Of a DNA stretch of 64,000 bases, positions 9,340 to 17,886 are shown in pieces. Source of the DNA: Niastella sp. OAS944 (GTDB lineage Bacteria > Bacteroidota > Bacteroidia > Chitinophagales > Chitinophagaceae). Where the stretch lies: contig JANUBW010000007.1 in assembly GCA_024809215.1 (NCBI GenBank), positions 248,001 to 312,000 of the forward strand. Reading direction: 5' to 3'. The notes beneath the pieces were generated by a model. The model was given only the letters and a program-made list of their open reading frames with translations, made no database searches and had not been told where the DNA came from. Position 1 is the stretch's first letter; each line of letters begins with the position of its first letter. The position numbers were made by a program, and so were the translations under genes.

Positions 9340-10161
9340 TTAATCTTTATCCTGTAAAATTAACAAAGGCACATGGGTTTCATAAGCCATTGCGGTTGTG
9401 TGATTTTTCGAAAATAATCGCTCCAAAAAGGTGTGTTTATGGGCTACCATAGCCAGCATTTCGCTTTTTTGCTGTTGTAAATACCGGTTAATTCCTTGAT
9501 TTACAGATGGTTCTTCAATAATGGCGTATTCGTGGTCGCAGGCTTCAAAAATAATTTCATTGCTTCTTTTACCGGTTAGCTCCTGTTCCGAGTCGCCTGC
9601 GTGGCCCTGGCGTACATACAGTATATGTATTTTGGCCCTAAAGGCGCGGCACAGTTCTATCAGCGGGTTGAAGAGCTCTACACTTGTTTTGTAGCTGAAA
9701 TCGCTGGCGTAAGTAATATGTTTTAGCGGGGTATACGTAGTGTCGTGCGGTATTACCAGTACGGCCGTTTTTACTTTGCGCGCCACGTTGGTGGTAGTGC
9801 TGCCAATCATCTTGTCCAGTCCGCCAGCGCCCTTCATACCCATTACAATAAGGCTTACTTCCCTTTCTTTATTAAGGTTCTTTATTTCATCGGAAGCAAT
9901 TCCAATGCGAACCAGCCACTCTACCTCCTGGCCGTATTGTTCGGATAGCCAGGCAGCCTCCTTCCTTATAAGGTCTTCATTTTCTTTTTGCAGGTTATCT
10001 ACCGTTACCATGGCGTAAGGTACTTCGCTGATAGGGGTAGGTAACATATACGCATGGAAAAGCAGTAGGCGGGCATTAAACAGTTTGGCCAGCTCTGCTG
10101 CATAAATAGTGGCATTGCGGGAGGCGGGTGAAAAATCAACCGGCACTAGAATGGTATTCAT
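9340..10161 (-). CDS. Universal stress protein, two UspA domains
   Basis: A 273-residue tandem Usp protein. The first domain begins MNTILVPVDFSPASRNA and ends with the ATP-binding-type loop GMKGAGGLDKMIGSTT, about residues 107-122. The second domain (from about residue 145, LKHITYASDF) is more divergent and lacks the glycine loop, ending VPLLILQD. Single-domain Usp proteins have about 140-150 residues, so this is a full fusion, common in Bacteroidota. Family members are cytoplasmic and are induced under starvation or redox stress; the ligand is unknown. It lies 79 bp upstream of tig on the same strand, but tig has its own promoter. Confidence 0.9.
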   Translation of the reverse strand: MNTILVPVDFSPASRNATIYAAELAKLFNARLLLFHAYMLPTPISEVPYAMVTVDNLQKENEDLIRKEAAWLSEQYGQEVEWLVRIGIASDEIKNLNKEREVSLIVMGMKGAGGLDKMIGSTTTNVARKVKTAVLVIPHDTTYTPLKHITYASDFSYKTSVELFNPLIELCRAFRAKIHILYVRQGHAGDSEQELTGKRSNEIIFEACDHEYAIIEEPSVNQGINRYLQQQKSEMLAMVAHKHTFLERLFSKNHTTAMAYETHVPLLILQDKD

Positions 10162-10269
10162 ACAAGTAATTGTTAATGCTTTATAAAGTTAACAAGTTTG
10201 ACGAAGTGGGGCGTAATAAACATCAGGCCATAATATGACAATTGTTAGGCCAGGGAGGGTTAATGGGTT

Positions 10270-10365
10270 TTATTTCAGGGCATAACGGATGCCCTTCCAT
10301 AAATAGCGGAGTAATACTGATAATACCTTGCCGCCTTTTGTTGACCAGAATTTATGTTCCTGCAT
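10270..10365 (-). CDS. Candidate 31-residue cationic small protein
   Basis: ATG at 10363-10365 opens MQEHKFWSTKGGKVLSVLLR, continuing YLWKGIRYALK and a TAA stop. The peptide is basic, with alternating hydrophobic and lysine/arginine residues that could form an amphipathic helix. It lies upstream of the Usp gene on the same strand, in an otherwise empty gap. No family is recognised and no clear promoter is seen, so chance is a real alternative. Confidence 0.35.
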   Translation of the reverse strand: MQEHKFWSTKGGKVLSVLLRYLWKGIRYALK

Positions 10366-10510
10366 AGTGGCGGTGTAAAATAAAAAAGAAAATAAAAAAG
10401 TAGGTAGAGGTTGGAATATAAAGTAAGCTTAAAATGGTGCTCGTATTAAAAAAATATTTGCAATTTCCTTACAATCAGCTATATTGATGATAGAAATGAC
10501 CTCAAAACAA

Positions 10511-10540
10511 AAAAGCCTCCCGATGCATCAGGAAGCTTTT
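10511..10540 (-). terminator. Terminator of tRNA-Leu
   Basis: AAAAGC-TCC-GATG/CATC-GGA-GCTTTT stem with two wobble or mismatch positions, then TTGTTTTG on the minus strand. It lies 5 bp beyond the encoded CCA end. Confidence 0.75.
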
Positions 10541-10544
10541 TGTT

Positions 10545-10629
10545 TGGTGCGCATGGAGGGACTCGAACCCCCACACCTCGCGGCATCAGATCCTAAGTCT
10601 GACGTGTCTACCAATTTCACCACATGCGC
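10545..10629 (-). tRNA. tRNA-Leu (anticodon UAG)
   Basis: On the minus strand an 85-nt cloverleaf: acceptor stem GCGCATG/CATGCGC, D-arm with TGGTAGACACG, anticodon stem TCAGA/TCTGA around the loop CTTAGGA (anticodon TAG), and a long variable arm (GCCGCGAGGTG region) typical of class II tRNAs. The T-arm has GGTTCGAGTCC. The 3' CCA is encoded. It reads CUA (and by wobble other CUN) leucine codons. Confidence 0.97.
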
Positions 10630-10644
10630 TCATTAAGTGGGTCG

Positions 10645-10652
10645 CAAAACTA
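10645..10652 (-). promoter_or_regulatory. -7 element of the tRNA-Leu promoter
   Basis: TAGTTTTG on the minus strand matches TAnnTTTG, 15 bp before the mature 5' end. No good TTTG lies at the right distance upstream. Confidence 0.5.
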
Positions 10653-10814
10653 AGATCAAATTTTCTAATTCCCTTAAGTTCTTCGGTTTTTTAGTTGTTT
10701 AGTTTTTAATTATTAAGTTGGGCGCTGAAGCCCGGGCTTAAAACTATAAACTAAGAACTTGCGATCTCTTTTGGGGGTGCAAACATAGGGCATTTTTACG
10801 TAAATTCGTTAACT

Positions 10815-13046
10815 ATGGATTCTGTTGCTGTGATACCGAAATATAATTTAAATGAAGAGCAGGAAAAAAAGCTAATACTTCGTGAGTACCGGGCTTTATT
10901 AAAGCTTCTTAAACCCAAATTAAAACCTGGCGACAAAGAATTGCTCCGCCGCGCCTTTGAAATGAGCGCCGATGCGCATAAGACCATGCGCCGCAAAAGC
11001 GGGGAACCTTATATCCTTCACCCCCTGGCCGTAGCCCGCATATGCATTGAGGAAATAGGCCTGGGTGTACGTTCTACCATTTGTTCGCTTTTACACGATA
11101 CAGTTGAAGATACCGATGTAACCCTTGAGGATATTGAGCGGGAGTTTGGCAACGAAATAGCCCGCATTGTTGATGGATTGACCAAGATCTCTAATATTAT
11201 TGACGTAAATGCATCGGCGCAGGCTGAGAATTTTAAAAAGATCTTACTTACTCTTACTGATGACCCCCGCGTTATATTAATAAAGCTGGCCGACCGCCTG
11301 CACAACATGCGTACGCTCGACAGTATGAAGCGCGAAAAGCAGTTAAAGATCGCTTCTGAAACAGTGTATGTATATGCGCCGTTGAGCCATCGTATGGGTT
11401 TATATACCATTAAGACCGAGCTTGAGGACCTGGCCATGAAGTACCTGGAGCCGGAGGCTTACAGGGAAATAGCCCGCAAGTTGGCAGAAACAAAGCGCGA
11501 GCGCTCGCGGTATATAAATGAGTTCATAAAGCCTATTAAAGAAAAGCTCGATAAAACCGGGTATACTTTTGAAATATATGGCCGGCCCAAAAGCATACAC
11601 TCCATTTGGAACAAAATGAAGAAGAAAGGGGTGGCTTTTGAGGAAGTATACGACCTGTTCGCCATCAGGGTTATTTTAGATATTCCGCTTGAACTGGAAA
11701 AAGAAGGCTGTTGGAAAATATATTCAGTGATCACCGATGAGTATACGCCTTCGCCCGAACGTTTGCGCGACTGGTTAAGCAATCCCAAATCGAATGGTTA
11801 CGAAGCCCTGCACACTACGGTGATGGGGCCACAGGGTAAATGGGTGGAAGTACAGGTGCGCACCCGCCGTATGAATGAGATTGCCGAAAAGGGCCTGGCT
11901 GCCCACTGGAAATATAAAGAAGGTACGGCCGATGAAAGCCGCTTCGACAAATGGTTTCAGCAGATACGCGAAGTACTCAATACCCAGGACAGCGACTCTA
12001 TCGACTTTTTACACGACTTTAAGACCAGTTTCCTGGCCGAGGAGATATATGTATATACGCCCAAGGGCGATGTAAAGATGCTGCCGGTAAATAGTACCGC
12101 CCTCGATTTTGCCTTTGCGATTCACAGTGCGGTAGGTTCAAAATGTATTGGCGCCAAAATAAACCATAAACTGGTACCTATAAGCCACAAACTACGCAGT
12201 GGCGACCAGGTTGAGATCATTACCAGCGCCAAGCAAAAGCCTAATGAAGACTGGCTGAATATAGTAGTTACCGCCAAGGCCAAAAGCAAGATCAAGGATG
12301 CGCTGAAAGAAGAAAAAAGAAAGGTGGCCGATGAAGGTAAATATGTGTTGCAGCGGAAGGTAGAGAACATGGGTGCGGCCTTTAACCAGCATAATGTAGA
12401 TATACTCACTTCATTTTATAAATTACAATCACCGCTCGACCTGTATTATCAGATATCTATAAAAGGTATTGACTTAAAAGAGTTGAGCGAGTTTCATGTA
12501 CTGGGCGATAAGCTGGAGCCACCCAAGCCAATAAAGCCCGAGGTAAAGCCCGATCCTGTTCATGCCTTACCAAGTAAGAAAGATGCCGAACTGATCATCT
12601 TTGGCGAAAGCAGCGATAAGATCATGTACACGCTGGCCAATTGTTGTAAACCTATTCCCGGGGACGACGTATTTGGTTTTATAAGCACCGGTAAGGGTTT
12701 AACCATTCACAGAACGAATTGCCCCAACGCCACCAGGTTGTTGAGCCAATACGGGCACCGGGTGGTAAAAACCAAATGGGCTAAGAATAAGGAAATATCG
12801 TTCCTCACCGGTTTAAAGATCATTGGACTTGATGATGTGGGGGTAATTCATAAGATCACCAACCTTATTTCGGGCGAAATGAAGATCAATATCAATGCCA
12901 TGACCATTGAAGCCAGGGAAGGATTGTTCCACGGTAATATCAGGGTGTATGTGCATGATAAGGAGGAGCTTGACGAGTTGGTGAACAGCCTGAAGAAACT
13001 GCCTGGCATTGAAACGGTTGACCGGTACGATACCGAGCAGCAGTAA
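10815..13046 (+). CDS. Bifunctional (p)ppGpp synthetase/hydrolase (Rel/SpoT)
   Basis: A 743-residue long RSH protein. The N-terminal hydrolase domain has the metal-binding HD at residues 94-95 (LLHDTVEDTDVT). The synthetase domain has YGRPKSIHSIWNKMK near residue 255 and NGYEALHTTV, preceded by RLRD in the position of the RXKD motif that marks bifunctional enzymes. TGS (EIYVYTPKGD), a helical/zinc-finger region with NCCKPIPGD, and a C-terminal ACT domain follow. It makes and degrades the stringent-response alarmone at the ribosome. The hydrolase motif and RXKD-type motif suggest it may be the main RSH of the organism. The stop codon merges with the heptamer array that follows. Confidence 0.96.
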   Translation: MDSVAVIPKYNLNEEQEKKLILREYRALLKLLKPKLKPGDKELLRRAFEMSADAHKTMRRKSGEPYILHPLAVARICIEEIGLGVRSTICSLLHDTVEDTDVTLEDIEREFGNEIARIVDGLTKISNIIDVNASAQAENFKKILLTLTDDPRVILIKLADRLHNMRTLDSMKREKQLKIASETVYVYAPLSHRMGLYTIKTELEDLAMKYLEPEAYREIARKLAETKRERSRYINEFIKPIKEKLDKTGYTFEIYGRPKSIHSIWNKMKKKGVAFEEVYDLFAIRVILDIPLELEKEGCWKIYSVITDEYTPSPERLRDWLSNPKSNGYEALHTTVMGPQGKWVEVQVRTRRMNEIAEKGLAAHWKYKEGTADESRFDKWFQQIREVLNTQDSDSIDFLHDFKTSFLAEEIYVYTPKGDVKMLPVNSTALDFAFAIHSAVGSKCIGAKINHKLVPISHKLRSGDQVEIITSAKQKPNEDWLNIVVTAKAKSKIKDALKEEKRKVADEGKYVLQRKVENMGAAFNQHNVDILTSFYKLQSPLDLYYQISIKGIDLKELSEFHVLGDKLEPPKPIKPEVKPDPVHALPSKKDAELIIFGESSDKIMYTLANCCKPIPGDDVFGFISTGKGLTIHRTNCPNATRLLSQYGHRVVKTKWAKNKEISFLTGLKIIGLDDVGVIHKITNLISGEMKININAMTIEAREGLFHGNIRVYVHDKEELDELVNSLKKLPGIETVDRYDTEQQ

Positions 13047-13135
13047 ATCACAAATCACAAATTCCGAAGTTCCAAAGAAATTACAAATCTCAAATTTCAA
13101 GATCCAAAAAATTAAAAAGTCTAAAATCTTAAAAC
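13045..13135. repeat. Degenerate 7-8 bp tandem array (AAATYNC words)
   Basis: Starting within the rel stop codon, the sequence runs as AAATCAC, AAATTCC, then AAATCTC, AAATTTC, AAGATCC and AAAATCTT words with one longer spacer. The phase is mostly 7 bp. No gene. Confidence 0.65.
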
Positions 13136-13184
13136 TATTTAAGGTGCTGGGTTTTGTTGTAAGCCTTTAACAGTTAGGCATTTG

Positions 13185-13212
13185 CCAATTTCCTATTGTC
13201 AATTGTCTATTG
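13185..13212. repeat. Heptamer array, 4 units (CMATTG type)
   Basis: CCAATTT, CCTATTG, TCAATTG, TCTATTG follow each other with an exact 7-bp step. The same words recur at 29999-30026 and 38575-38602. Confidence 0.75.
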
Positions 13213-13342
13213 GTTTAAAGATTCTTTAGGTTTGTACATTAGGATTTGTTATTTATTTGGGTCCTGTATTTTAAGTATAGGGTTTGATCTTTGGAGCCTG
13301 GATCTTGAGATTGGGTATTTGCGTAGGAATTTATTTTTTGGT

Positions 13343-13370
13343 TCTTGGAGCTTGGTTCTTGGAATTTCAA
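13343..13370. repeat. Heptamer array, 4 units (TCTTGGA type)
   Basis: TCTTGGA, GCTTGGT, TCTTGGA, ATTTCAA with an exact 7-bp step, just upstream of the purA promoter. Similar looser words (GGAGCCTGGATCTTGAG) occur around 13292. Confidence 0.65.
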
Positions 13371-13394
13371 TTCCGTGATTTGGGTTGCAAGTCC

Positions 13395-13402
13395 TATTTT
13401 TG
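13395..13402 (+). promoter_or_regulatory. -7 element of the purA promoter
   Basis: TATTTTTG matches TAnnTTTG. Its predicted transcript start (about 13409) supports the start codon at 13438 rather than an in-frame one upstream at 13345. Confidence 0.55.
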
Positions 13403-13437
13403 CCCCCGTTTGCTACAAATTATTCAAATATTTAATA

Positions 13438-14703
13438 ATGGTTGATGTTTTATTAGGTCTTCAATGGGGCGATGAAGGCAAAGGCAAGATCGTGGACTAT
13501 TTTGCACCCAACTACGATCTTATTGCCCGTTTTCAGGGTGGTCCCAATGCAGGCCATACGTTATATGTAAACGATAAAAAAGTTGTTCTGCATCAAATAC
13601 CCTCGGGTATTTTTCATGAGAACACAATTAACCTGATAGGTAATGGGGTTGTACTTGACCCGGTTACTTTAAGAAGGGAATGTGAAACGGTAAAAGCGTT
13701 TGGCATCGATTACCGCAAAAATTTATTTATTTCAGAAAGAACACATCTTATACTGCCAACACACCGCGCGTTGGATAAGGCTTCTGAATTATCTAAAGGA
13801 AATGATAAGATCGGTTCTACCTTAAAAGGTATTGGACCTGCCTACATGGATAAAACAGGCCGTAACGGTTTAAGAGTAGGTGATCTGTTAGATAAAAGCT
13901 TTACCACGCAATACATTCGTTTGCGTTTAAAGCATCAGAAACTGCTCGATAGTCTTAACTTCCATGAAGATATTTCCGCCTGGGAAGAAGAGTTCTTCGA
14001 AGCGCTTGAGTTTATGAAAGAATTCAAGATCGTGAACGGTGAATACTTTATCAATGAGAAGATAAGAGAAGGCAAAAAAGTTTTAGCTGAAGGTGCACAA
14101 GGTAGCATGCTCGATGTTGACTTTGGTACATTCCCCTTTGTAACCTCATCAAATACCATTTCTGCTGGTGTTTGTACCGGTTTAGGCGTTGCACCACAAA
14201 AGATCCGTGAAGTGATTGGTGTTACCAAAGCTTATTGCACACGCGTAGGTAGCGGTCCATTCCCAACAGAATTACACGATGACATGGGCGAAGAGCTCCG
14301 TCGCATTGGTAATGAATTTGGCGCCACTACAGGCCGTCCCCGTCGTTGTGGCTGGATTGACCTGGTAGCCCTAAATTTTGCCTGTATGGTGAATGGTGTT
14401 ACCAAACTGGTTATGACCAAAGCCGATGTACTGGATGCCTTTGATGAGCTTAAGGTATGTACTTCTTACAATGTAGGTGATAAAAAGACAGATCAGATTC
14501 CTTTCCAAATGACAAGAATGTCAATTACTCCTGAGTTGAAAAGCTTTAAGGGGTGGAAAACGGCTACTGACAAGTTTAGAGCGGCTAGTGAATTGCCCGC
14601 AACCATGAAGGAATATGTAGCATTTATTAATTCATATTTAGGTGTGAATATAAATTATATTTCCAATGGTCCGGGACGTGAACAATTGATAGAAATTCAG
14701 TAG
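13438..14703 (+). CDS. purA: Adenylosuccinate synthetase
   Basis: A 421-residue protein with the GTP-binding loop GLQWGDEGKGKIVD at residues 5-18 and the IMP-site motif GGPNAGHTL at about 38-46. It also has GSTLKGIGPAY and the late signature RVGSGPFPTEL. It joins IMP and aspartate using GTP to form adenylosuccinate, the first AMP-specific step of purine synthesis, in the cytoplasm. Length and motif order are normal. A longer frame opens 31 codons upstream, but that part translates heptamer-array and promoter DNA. It is transcribed alone or with the acidic protein 95 bp downstream. Confidence 0.97.
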   Translation: MVDVLLGLQWGDEGKGKIVDYFAPNYDLIARFQGGPNAGHTLYVNDKKVVLHQIPSGIFHENTINLIGNGVVLDPVTLRRECETVKAFGIDYRKNLFISERTHLILPTHRALDKASELSKGNDKIGSTLKGIGPAYMDKTGRNGLRVGDLLDKSFTTQYIRLRLKHQKLLDSLNFHEDISAWEEEFFEALEFMKEFKIVNGEYFINEKIREGKKVLAEGAQGSMLDVDFGTFPFVTSSNTISAGVCTGLGVAPQKIREVIGVTKAYCTRVGSGPFPTELHDDMGEELRRIGNEFGATTGRPRRCGWIDLVALNFACMVNGVTKLVMTKADVLDAFDELKVCTSYNVGDKKTDQIPFQMTRMSITPELKSFKGWKTATDKFRAASELPATMKEYVAFINSYLGVNINYISNGPGREQLIEIQ

Positions 14704-14798
14704 TTTTCATTTCGAATTGTTGATTGAAAAATTGTTTTGAAAATATTTGGCGAATTAAAAACTTCGCCGAAATTTTACACACATAATCTTACCAGACA

Positions 14799-15263
14799 AT
14801 GGCAGCAAAATCTGACAAGGAAAAAAAGACCGGCGGAGACTCTGCACCAAAGTCTTCTAAGGAAACTCCGAAAAAGGCCTCATCTAAACCTAAGAAAGAA
14901 GAAGATGAGGATGATGAAGACTTGGAAGATGAAGAGTTAGAAACGCCGAAGGCCGCTAAGAAAGGCGGTAAAACTTCTTCTAAGAAATCTGATGAAGAGG
15001 GTGATGACGATGACGACGATGATGAGGATCTTGATGATGAAGTGGATGATTGGGATAAACCCGAAGAAGATGAAGATTGGGATCCTGATTTCGAAGAATT
15101 CGATCTGCCCAAATCAAAGGGAAAGAAAGCTAGTAGCGGATCAGCTGGAGGTGGAGGTAAAAAAGGCAAAGGCGACGACGATGATCTCGGCGTCGACGAT
15201 GAGTTCAAAGACCTTGATCTCTTCAATGATCGCGGCTTCGACGATGATGAGGAGGACTTTTAG
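14799..15263 (+). CDS. Highly acidic, lysine-rich disordered protein
   Basis: A 154-residue protein made almost only of D, E, K, S and G. A lysine/serine-rich N-terminal third (residues 1-35) is followed by acidic blocks at about 35-50 and 65-100 (seven Asp in a row), a glycine/lysine hinge near 110-122, and a final acidic block ending FDDDEEDF. No globular fold is expected. Acidic tails of this kind occur on RNA polymerase delta subunits, histone chaperones and DNA mimics, but there is no domain to assign it. It sits 95 bp after purA and its TAG stop overlaps the GTG of pabB, so the two are probably translationally coupled. The function is unknown. Confidence 0.8.
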   Translation: MAAKSDKEKKTGGDSAPKSSKETPKKASSKPKKEEDEDDEDLEDEELETPKAAKKGGKTSSKKSDEEGDDDDDDDEDLDDEVDDWDKPEEDEDWDPDFEEFDLPKSKGKKASSGSAGGGGKKGKGDDDDLGVDDEFKDLDLFNDRGFDDDEEDF

Positions 15264-16588
15264 TGGTTACTTCTATTACTGCTCACCCTGTTTCCACAGT
15301 GCGCAGACAATTCATATCATTTCCCGTCGCTGATCTTCAGCGAACCAAATTACAAATGTTGAGCTGGGTTAACCAGTTCAACATTTGTTGTTTTCTCGAT
15401 AACCAGCAATACAATTTACCGCACCATAGTATTGAATGCATGGCTGCGGCAGGGGCTGTACAAACCCTTGCCATTGCGGCTGGTACTGCATTTGATCAAT
15501 TGCAGGCGTTGTACAAACAATATGGCGACTGGTTATTCGGTCATTTAAGTTATGATCTTAAAAACGAGACCGATGGCCTTACCAGTGCAAATACCGATGG
15601 TATTGGCTTCCCCGACCTTTGTTTTTTTGTTCCCGAAGTTGTTTTGCAATTAAACGGGCAGGAGTTGCTGATAGGCGCTTTTGATGCCCGTCATGAACGC
15701 ATATTTCATGAAATATGTAATATGCAAGCGCCGGTATTGCCGGCCCACAACCTTGCCACACCCATCAATAACCGCATTAGCAGCGAAGAATACATTCGAA
15801 CTGTTAAGCAATTGCAACAGCATATTTTGCGTGGCGATTGTTATGAGATCAATTTTTGCCAGGAATTCTTTGCTGAAAATGTTGATATAGATCCACTGCA
15901 GGTGTATTGTGCATTAAGTAATACCTCGCCCAATCCCTTTGCTGCCTATTATAAAACCGGGCAGCGGTATTTGTTATGCGCCAGTCCCGAGCGATATATA
16001 AAGAAGGAAGGTGATCGTATATTTTCACAACCCATAAAGGGAACCTCACAGCGAAACCTGAACGATATTGGCGAAGATGCAGCAAGCGCAGCGCATTTGT
16101 ATAATAGTGCCAAGGACCGTTCGGAAAATGTGATGATCGTTGACCTGGTTCGTAATGACCTGTCGAAGATCTGTGAAGAAGGATCGGTAAAGGTGGAAGA
16201 GTTATTTGGTATATACAGTTTTCCGCAGGTGCATCAAATGATCTCCACCGTTAGTGGGCGGCTGCGTAGCGATATTCATTTTATTGAAGCCATAAAGGCG
16301 ACCTTTCCCATGGGCTCTATGACTGGTGCACCCAAAAAGCGGGTGATGGAATTAATAGAGCAATACGAGCAAACCCGCCGTGGCATTTTCTCCGGTGCCG
16401 TAGGGTACATTACACCCGAAGGCGATTTCGACTTCAATGTAGTTATCAGAAGCATTATGTATAATGCTGCCAGTAAATATCTTTCCTTTCAGGCCGGTTC
16501 GGCCATTACGTTTTACAGCGATCCCGAAAAAGAATATGAGGAGTGTTTGTTAAAGGCGGCAGCAATAAAGAAGGTGTTAGGGGCTTAA
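15263..16588 (+). CDS. pabB: Aminodeoxychorismate synthase component I
   Basis: A 441-residue chorismate-utilising enzyme with GDCYEINFCQ (about residue 192), SPERY, PIKGT, the DLVRNDLSKIC block, and GSMTGAPKKRVMELIE. PIKGT, with lysine, points to PabB; TrpE proteins have PIAGT at that place. It converts chorismate and glutamine-derived ammonia into 4-amino-4-deoxychorismate for folate synthesis. The frame opens with GTG at 15263, whose G is the last base of the preceding TAG. An ATG at 15356 would cut into sequence that looks conserved (FPVADLQRTKLQ), so GTG is preferred. No PabA or PabC gene is next to it. Ends at a bidirectional terminator. Confidence 0.9.
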   Translation: MVTSITAHPVSTVRRQFISFPVADLQRTKLQMLSWVNQFNICCFLDNQQYNLPHHSIECMAAAGAVQTLAIAAGTAFDQLQALYKQYGDWLFGHLSYDLKNETDGLTSANTDGIGFPDLCFFVPEVVLQLNGQELLIGAFDARHERIFHEICNMQAPVLPAHNLATPINNRISSEEYIRTVKQLQQHILRGDCYEINFCQEFFAENVDIDPLQVYCALSNTSPNPFAAYYKTGQRYLLCASPERYIKKEGDRIFSQPIKGTSQRNLNDIGEDAASAAHLYNSAKDRSENVMIVDLVRNDLSKICEEGSVKVEELFGIYSFPQVHQMISTVSGRLRSDIHFIEAIKATFPMGSMTGAPKKRVMELIEQYEQTRRGIFSGAVGYITPEGDFDFNVVIRSIMYNAASKYLSFQAGSAITFYSDPEKEYEECLLKAAAIKKVLGA

Positions 16589-16595
16589 AATAAGA

Positions 16596-16617
16596 ATGCC
16601 CCGAAACATCGGGGCAT
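16596..16617. terminator. Bidirectional terminator
   Basis: Nine-bp stem ATGCCCCGA/TCGGGGCAT with a 4-nt loop between convergent pabB and the transglycosylase gene. Its minus-strand loop reads CCCCGATGTTTCGGGG, like several other terminators here. Confidence 0.7.
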
Positions 16618-16641
16618 AATAAATAACGAGATCTGAATTCT

Positions 16642-17736
16642 TTATTTAACTACTGTAGCGCCACTCAACAACATCTGCACACTCTCATTGAGAATAATAT
16701 ATTTATTCGCTATGAACAGCTCCATTTTATCGTTTGGCAGCTTTAGTTCATAGGCGTTGTCGTTGCTGCTCATGATAGCATCGAAGTTTGGATTGTAGCG
16801 GTTAAACTCGTTTACATCCATCATAATGTTCTTTACAATGGCTGCTGAGTAATATTTGCCCGATACTTCCATGCTTTTTACATTGGCCAACTCATCGGTG
16901 CTTAAGCGGCGATTGATGAGGTAGGTTGCTGTTACACCCAGTTGTTCGGTAACCTCGGCCTTGGTAAGGGTGGTTACGCTGCCCTGGCCTTCAAAGATAT
17001 AATGGGTGCCAATGAATTTCTTCACGTGCATTCTGGTTTCGGCCGGCAGGTAATACTGCAGGTTCCAGAAGTTACGGCTACCCTGGCATTTTTTGATGGC
17101 GCTGTATACGTTAGCTGGTCCGCCGTTGTAAGCCGCAATTACCAGTAACCAGTCGTTGAACTCCCTGTACAAGTCGCGCAAATATTTGGCGGCTGCATGG
17201 GTGCTTTTGGTATAGTTACGGCGTTCGTCAATGTTGCGGTTCACCTTTAGGCCAAGGTCGCGTGCGGTTTGTGGCATTAACTGCCAGGGACCCACAGCGC
17301 CTGCCCATGAGGTGGCGGTAGATTTTAATTCAGATTCAATAACGGCCAGGTATTTTAATTCGGATGGAAGGCCATATTTCTTCAATACACCATCCATCAT
17401 ATTAAAATACGGCTTGGCCCAGCCCTTCATTTTGCGAAGGTCTTCGCCGTTTTGCTCCATATAGTCCTGCACGAATTTAATTGCGCGGGGATTTAAACGG
17501 ATGCCATTAGCGGAATTGTAACCCAGCGTAAATGCTGTGTTTAGGTCTTCTTCCTGGGGATCTGCGGAGTCATTTTCTACTTTTCCAGGGAACTCGAATT
17601 GCTGCGAAAGAACAATCTTGTTGAGCTTTTTTCCACCAGGTGCGGTGTTCTGCGCTATTCCGTGGTTAGTACTGTATGCCATGCATAATACACCCAGGCC
17701 TAAAATACCCGACATAAAAAGTTTTCGTTTCATCAT
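16642..17736 (-). CDS. Lytic transglycosylase (SLT domain, MltD-like)
   Basis: A 364-residue exported protein. An N-terminal hydrophobic signal (LFMSGILGLGVLCMAYS) is followed by a helical region and a Slt-type domain at about residues 120-250. The catalytic glutamate is in the VIESELKS motif, followed by AVGPWQLMPQTA and AAYNGGPANV. Such enzymes cut peptidoglycan strands with formation of 1,6-anhydro-muramic acid ends. Typical MltD proteins carry LysM repeats after the SLT domain. The C-terminal about 100 residues here look LysM-like at best and contain no clear repeat, so MltD is a resemblance only. It is flanked by convergent pabB and preceded by gatA on the same strand 150 bp away. Confidence 0.88.
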   Translation of the reverse strand: MMKRKLFMSGILGLGVLCMAYSTNHGIAQNTAPGGKKLNKIVLSQQFEFPGKVENDSADPQEEDLNTAFTLGYNSANGIRLNPRAIKFVQDYMEQNGEDLRKMKGWAKPYFNMMDGVLKKYGLPSELKYLAVIESELKSTATSWAGAVGPWQLMPQTARDLGLKVNRNIDERRNYTKSTHAAAKYLRDLYREFNDWLLVIAAYNGGPANVYSAIKKCQGSRNFWNLQYYLPAETRMHVKKFIGTHYIFEGQGSVTTLTKAEVTEQLGVTATYLINRRLSTDELANVKSMEVSGKYYSAAIVKNIMMDVNEFNRYNPNFDAIMSSNDNAYELKLPNDKMELFIANKYIILNESVQMLLSGATVVK

Positions 17737-17886
17737 CGTTGATTAAAAAATGAAGATGATCGACCCGGGGGTATGGATTATAGAACGATGTTCTACACAG
17801 GATGAAACGGATGAAGTCTTCTTAAGGATTGTTGGAGATTATGTTCAGAGCTAAGACCGGGGGTCGAAGGGGTTTAGGCTTTTCAT

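Noticed and set aside
13345-13437. N-terminal extension of PurA by 31 residues
   Set aside because: It would translate heptamer-array and promoter DNA, and the family starts at MVDVLLGLQWGDEG.
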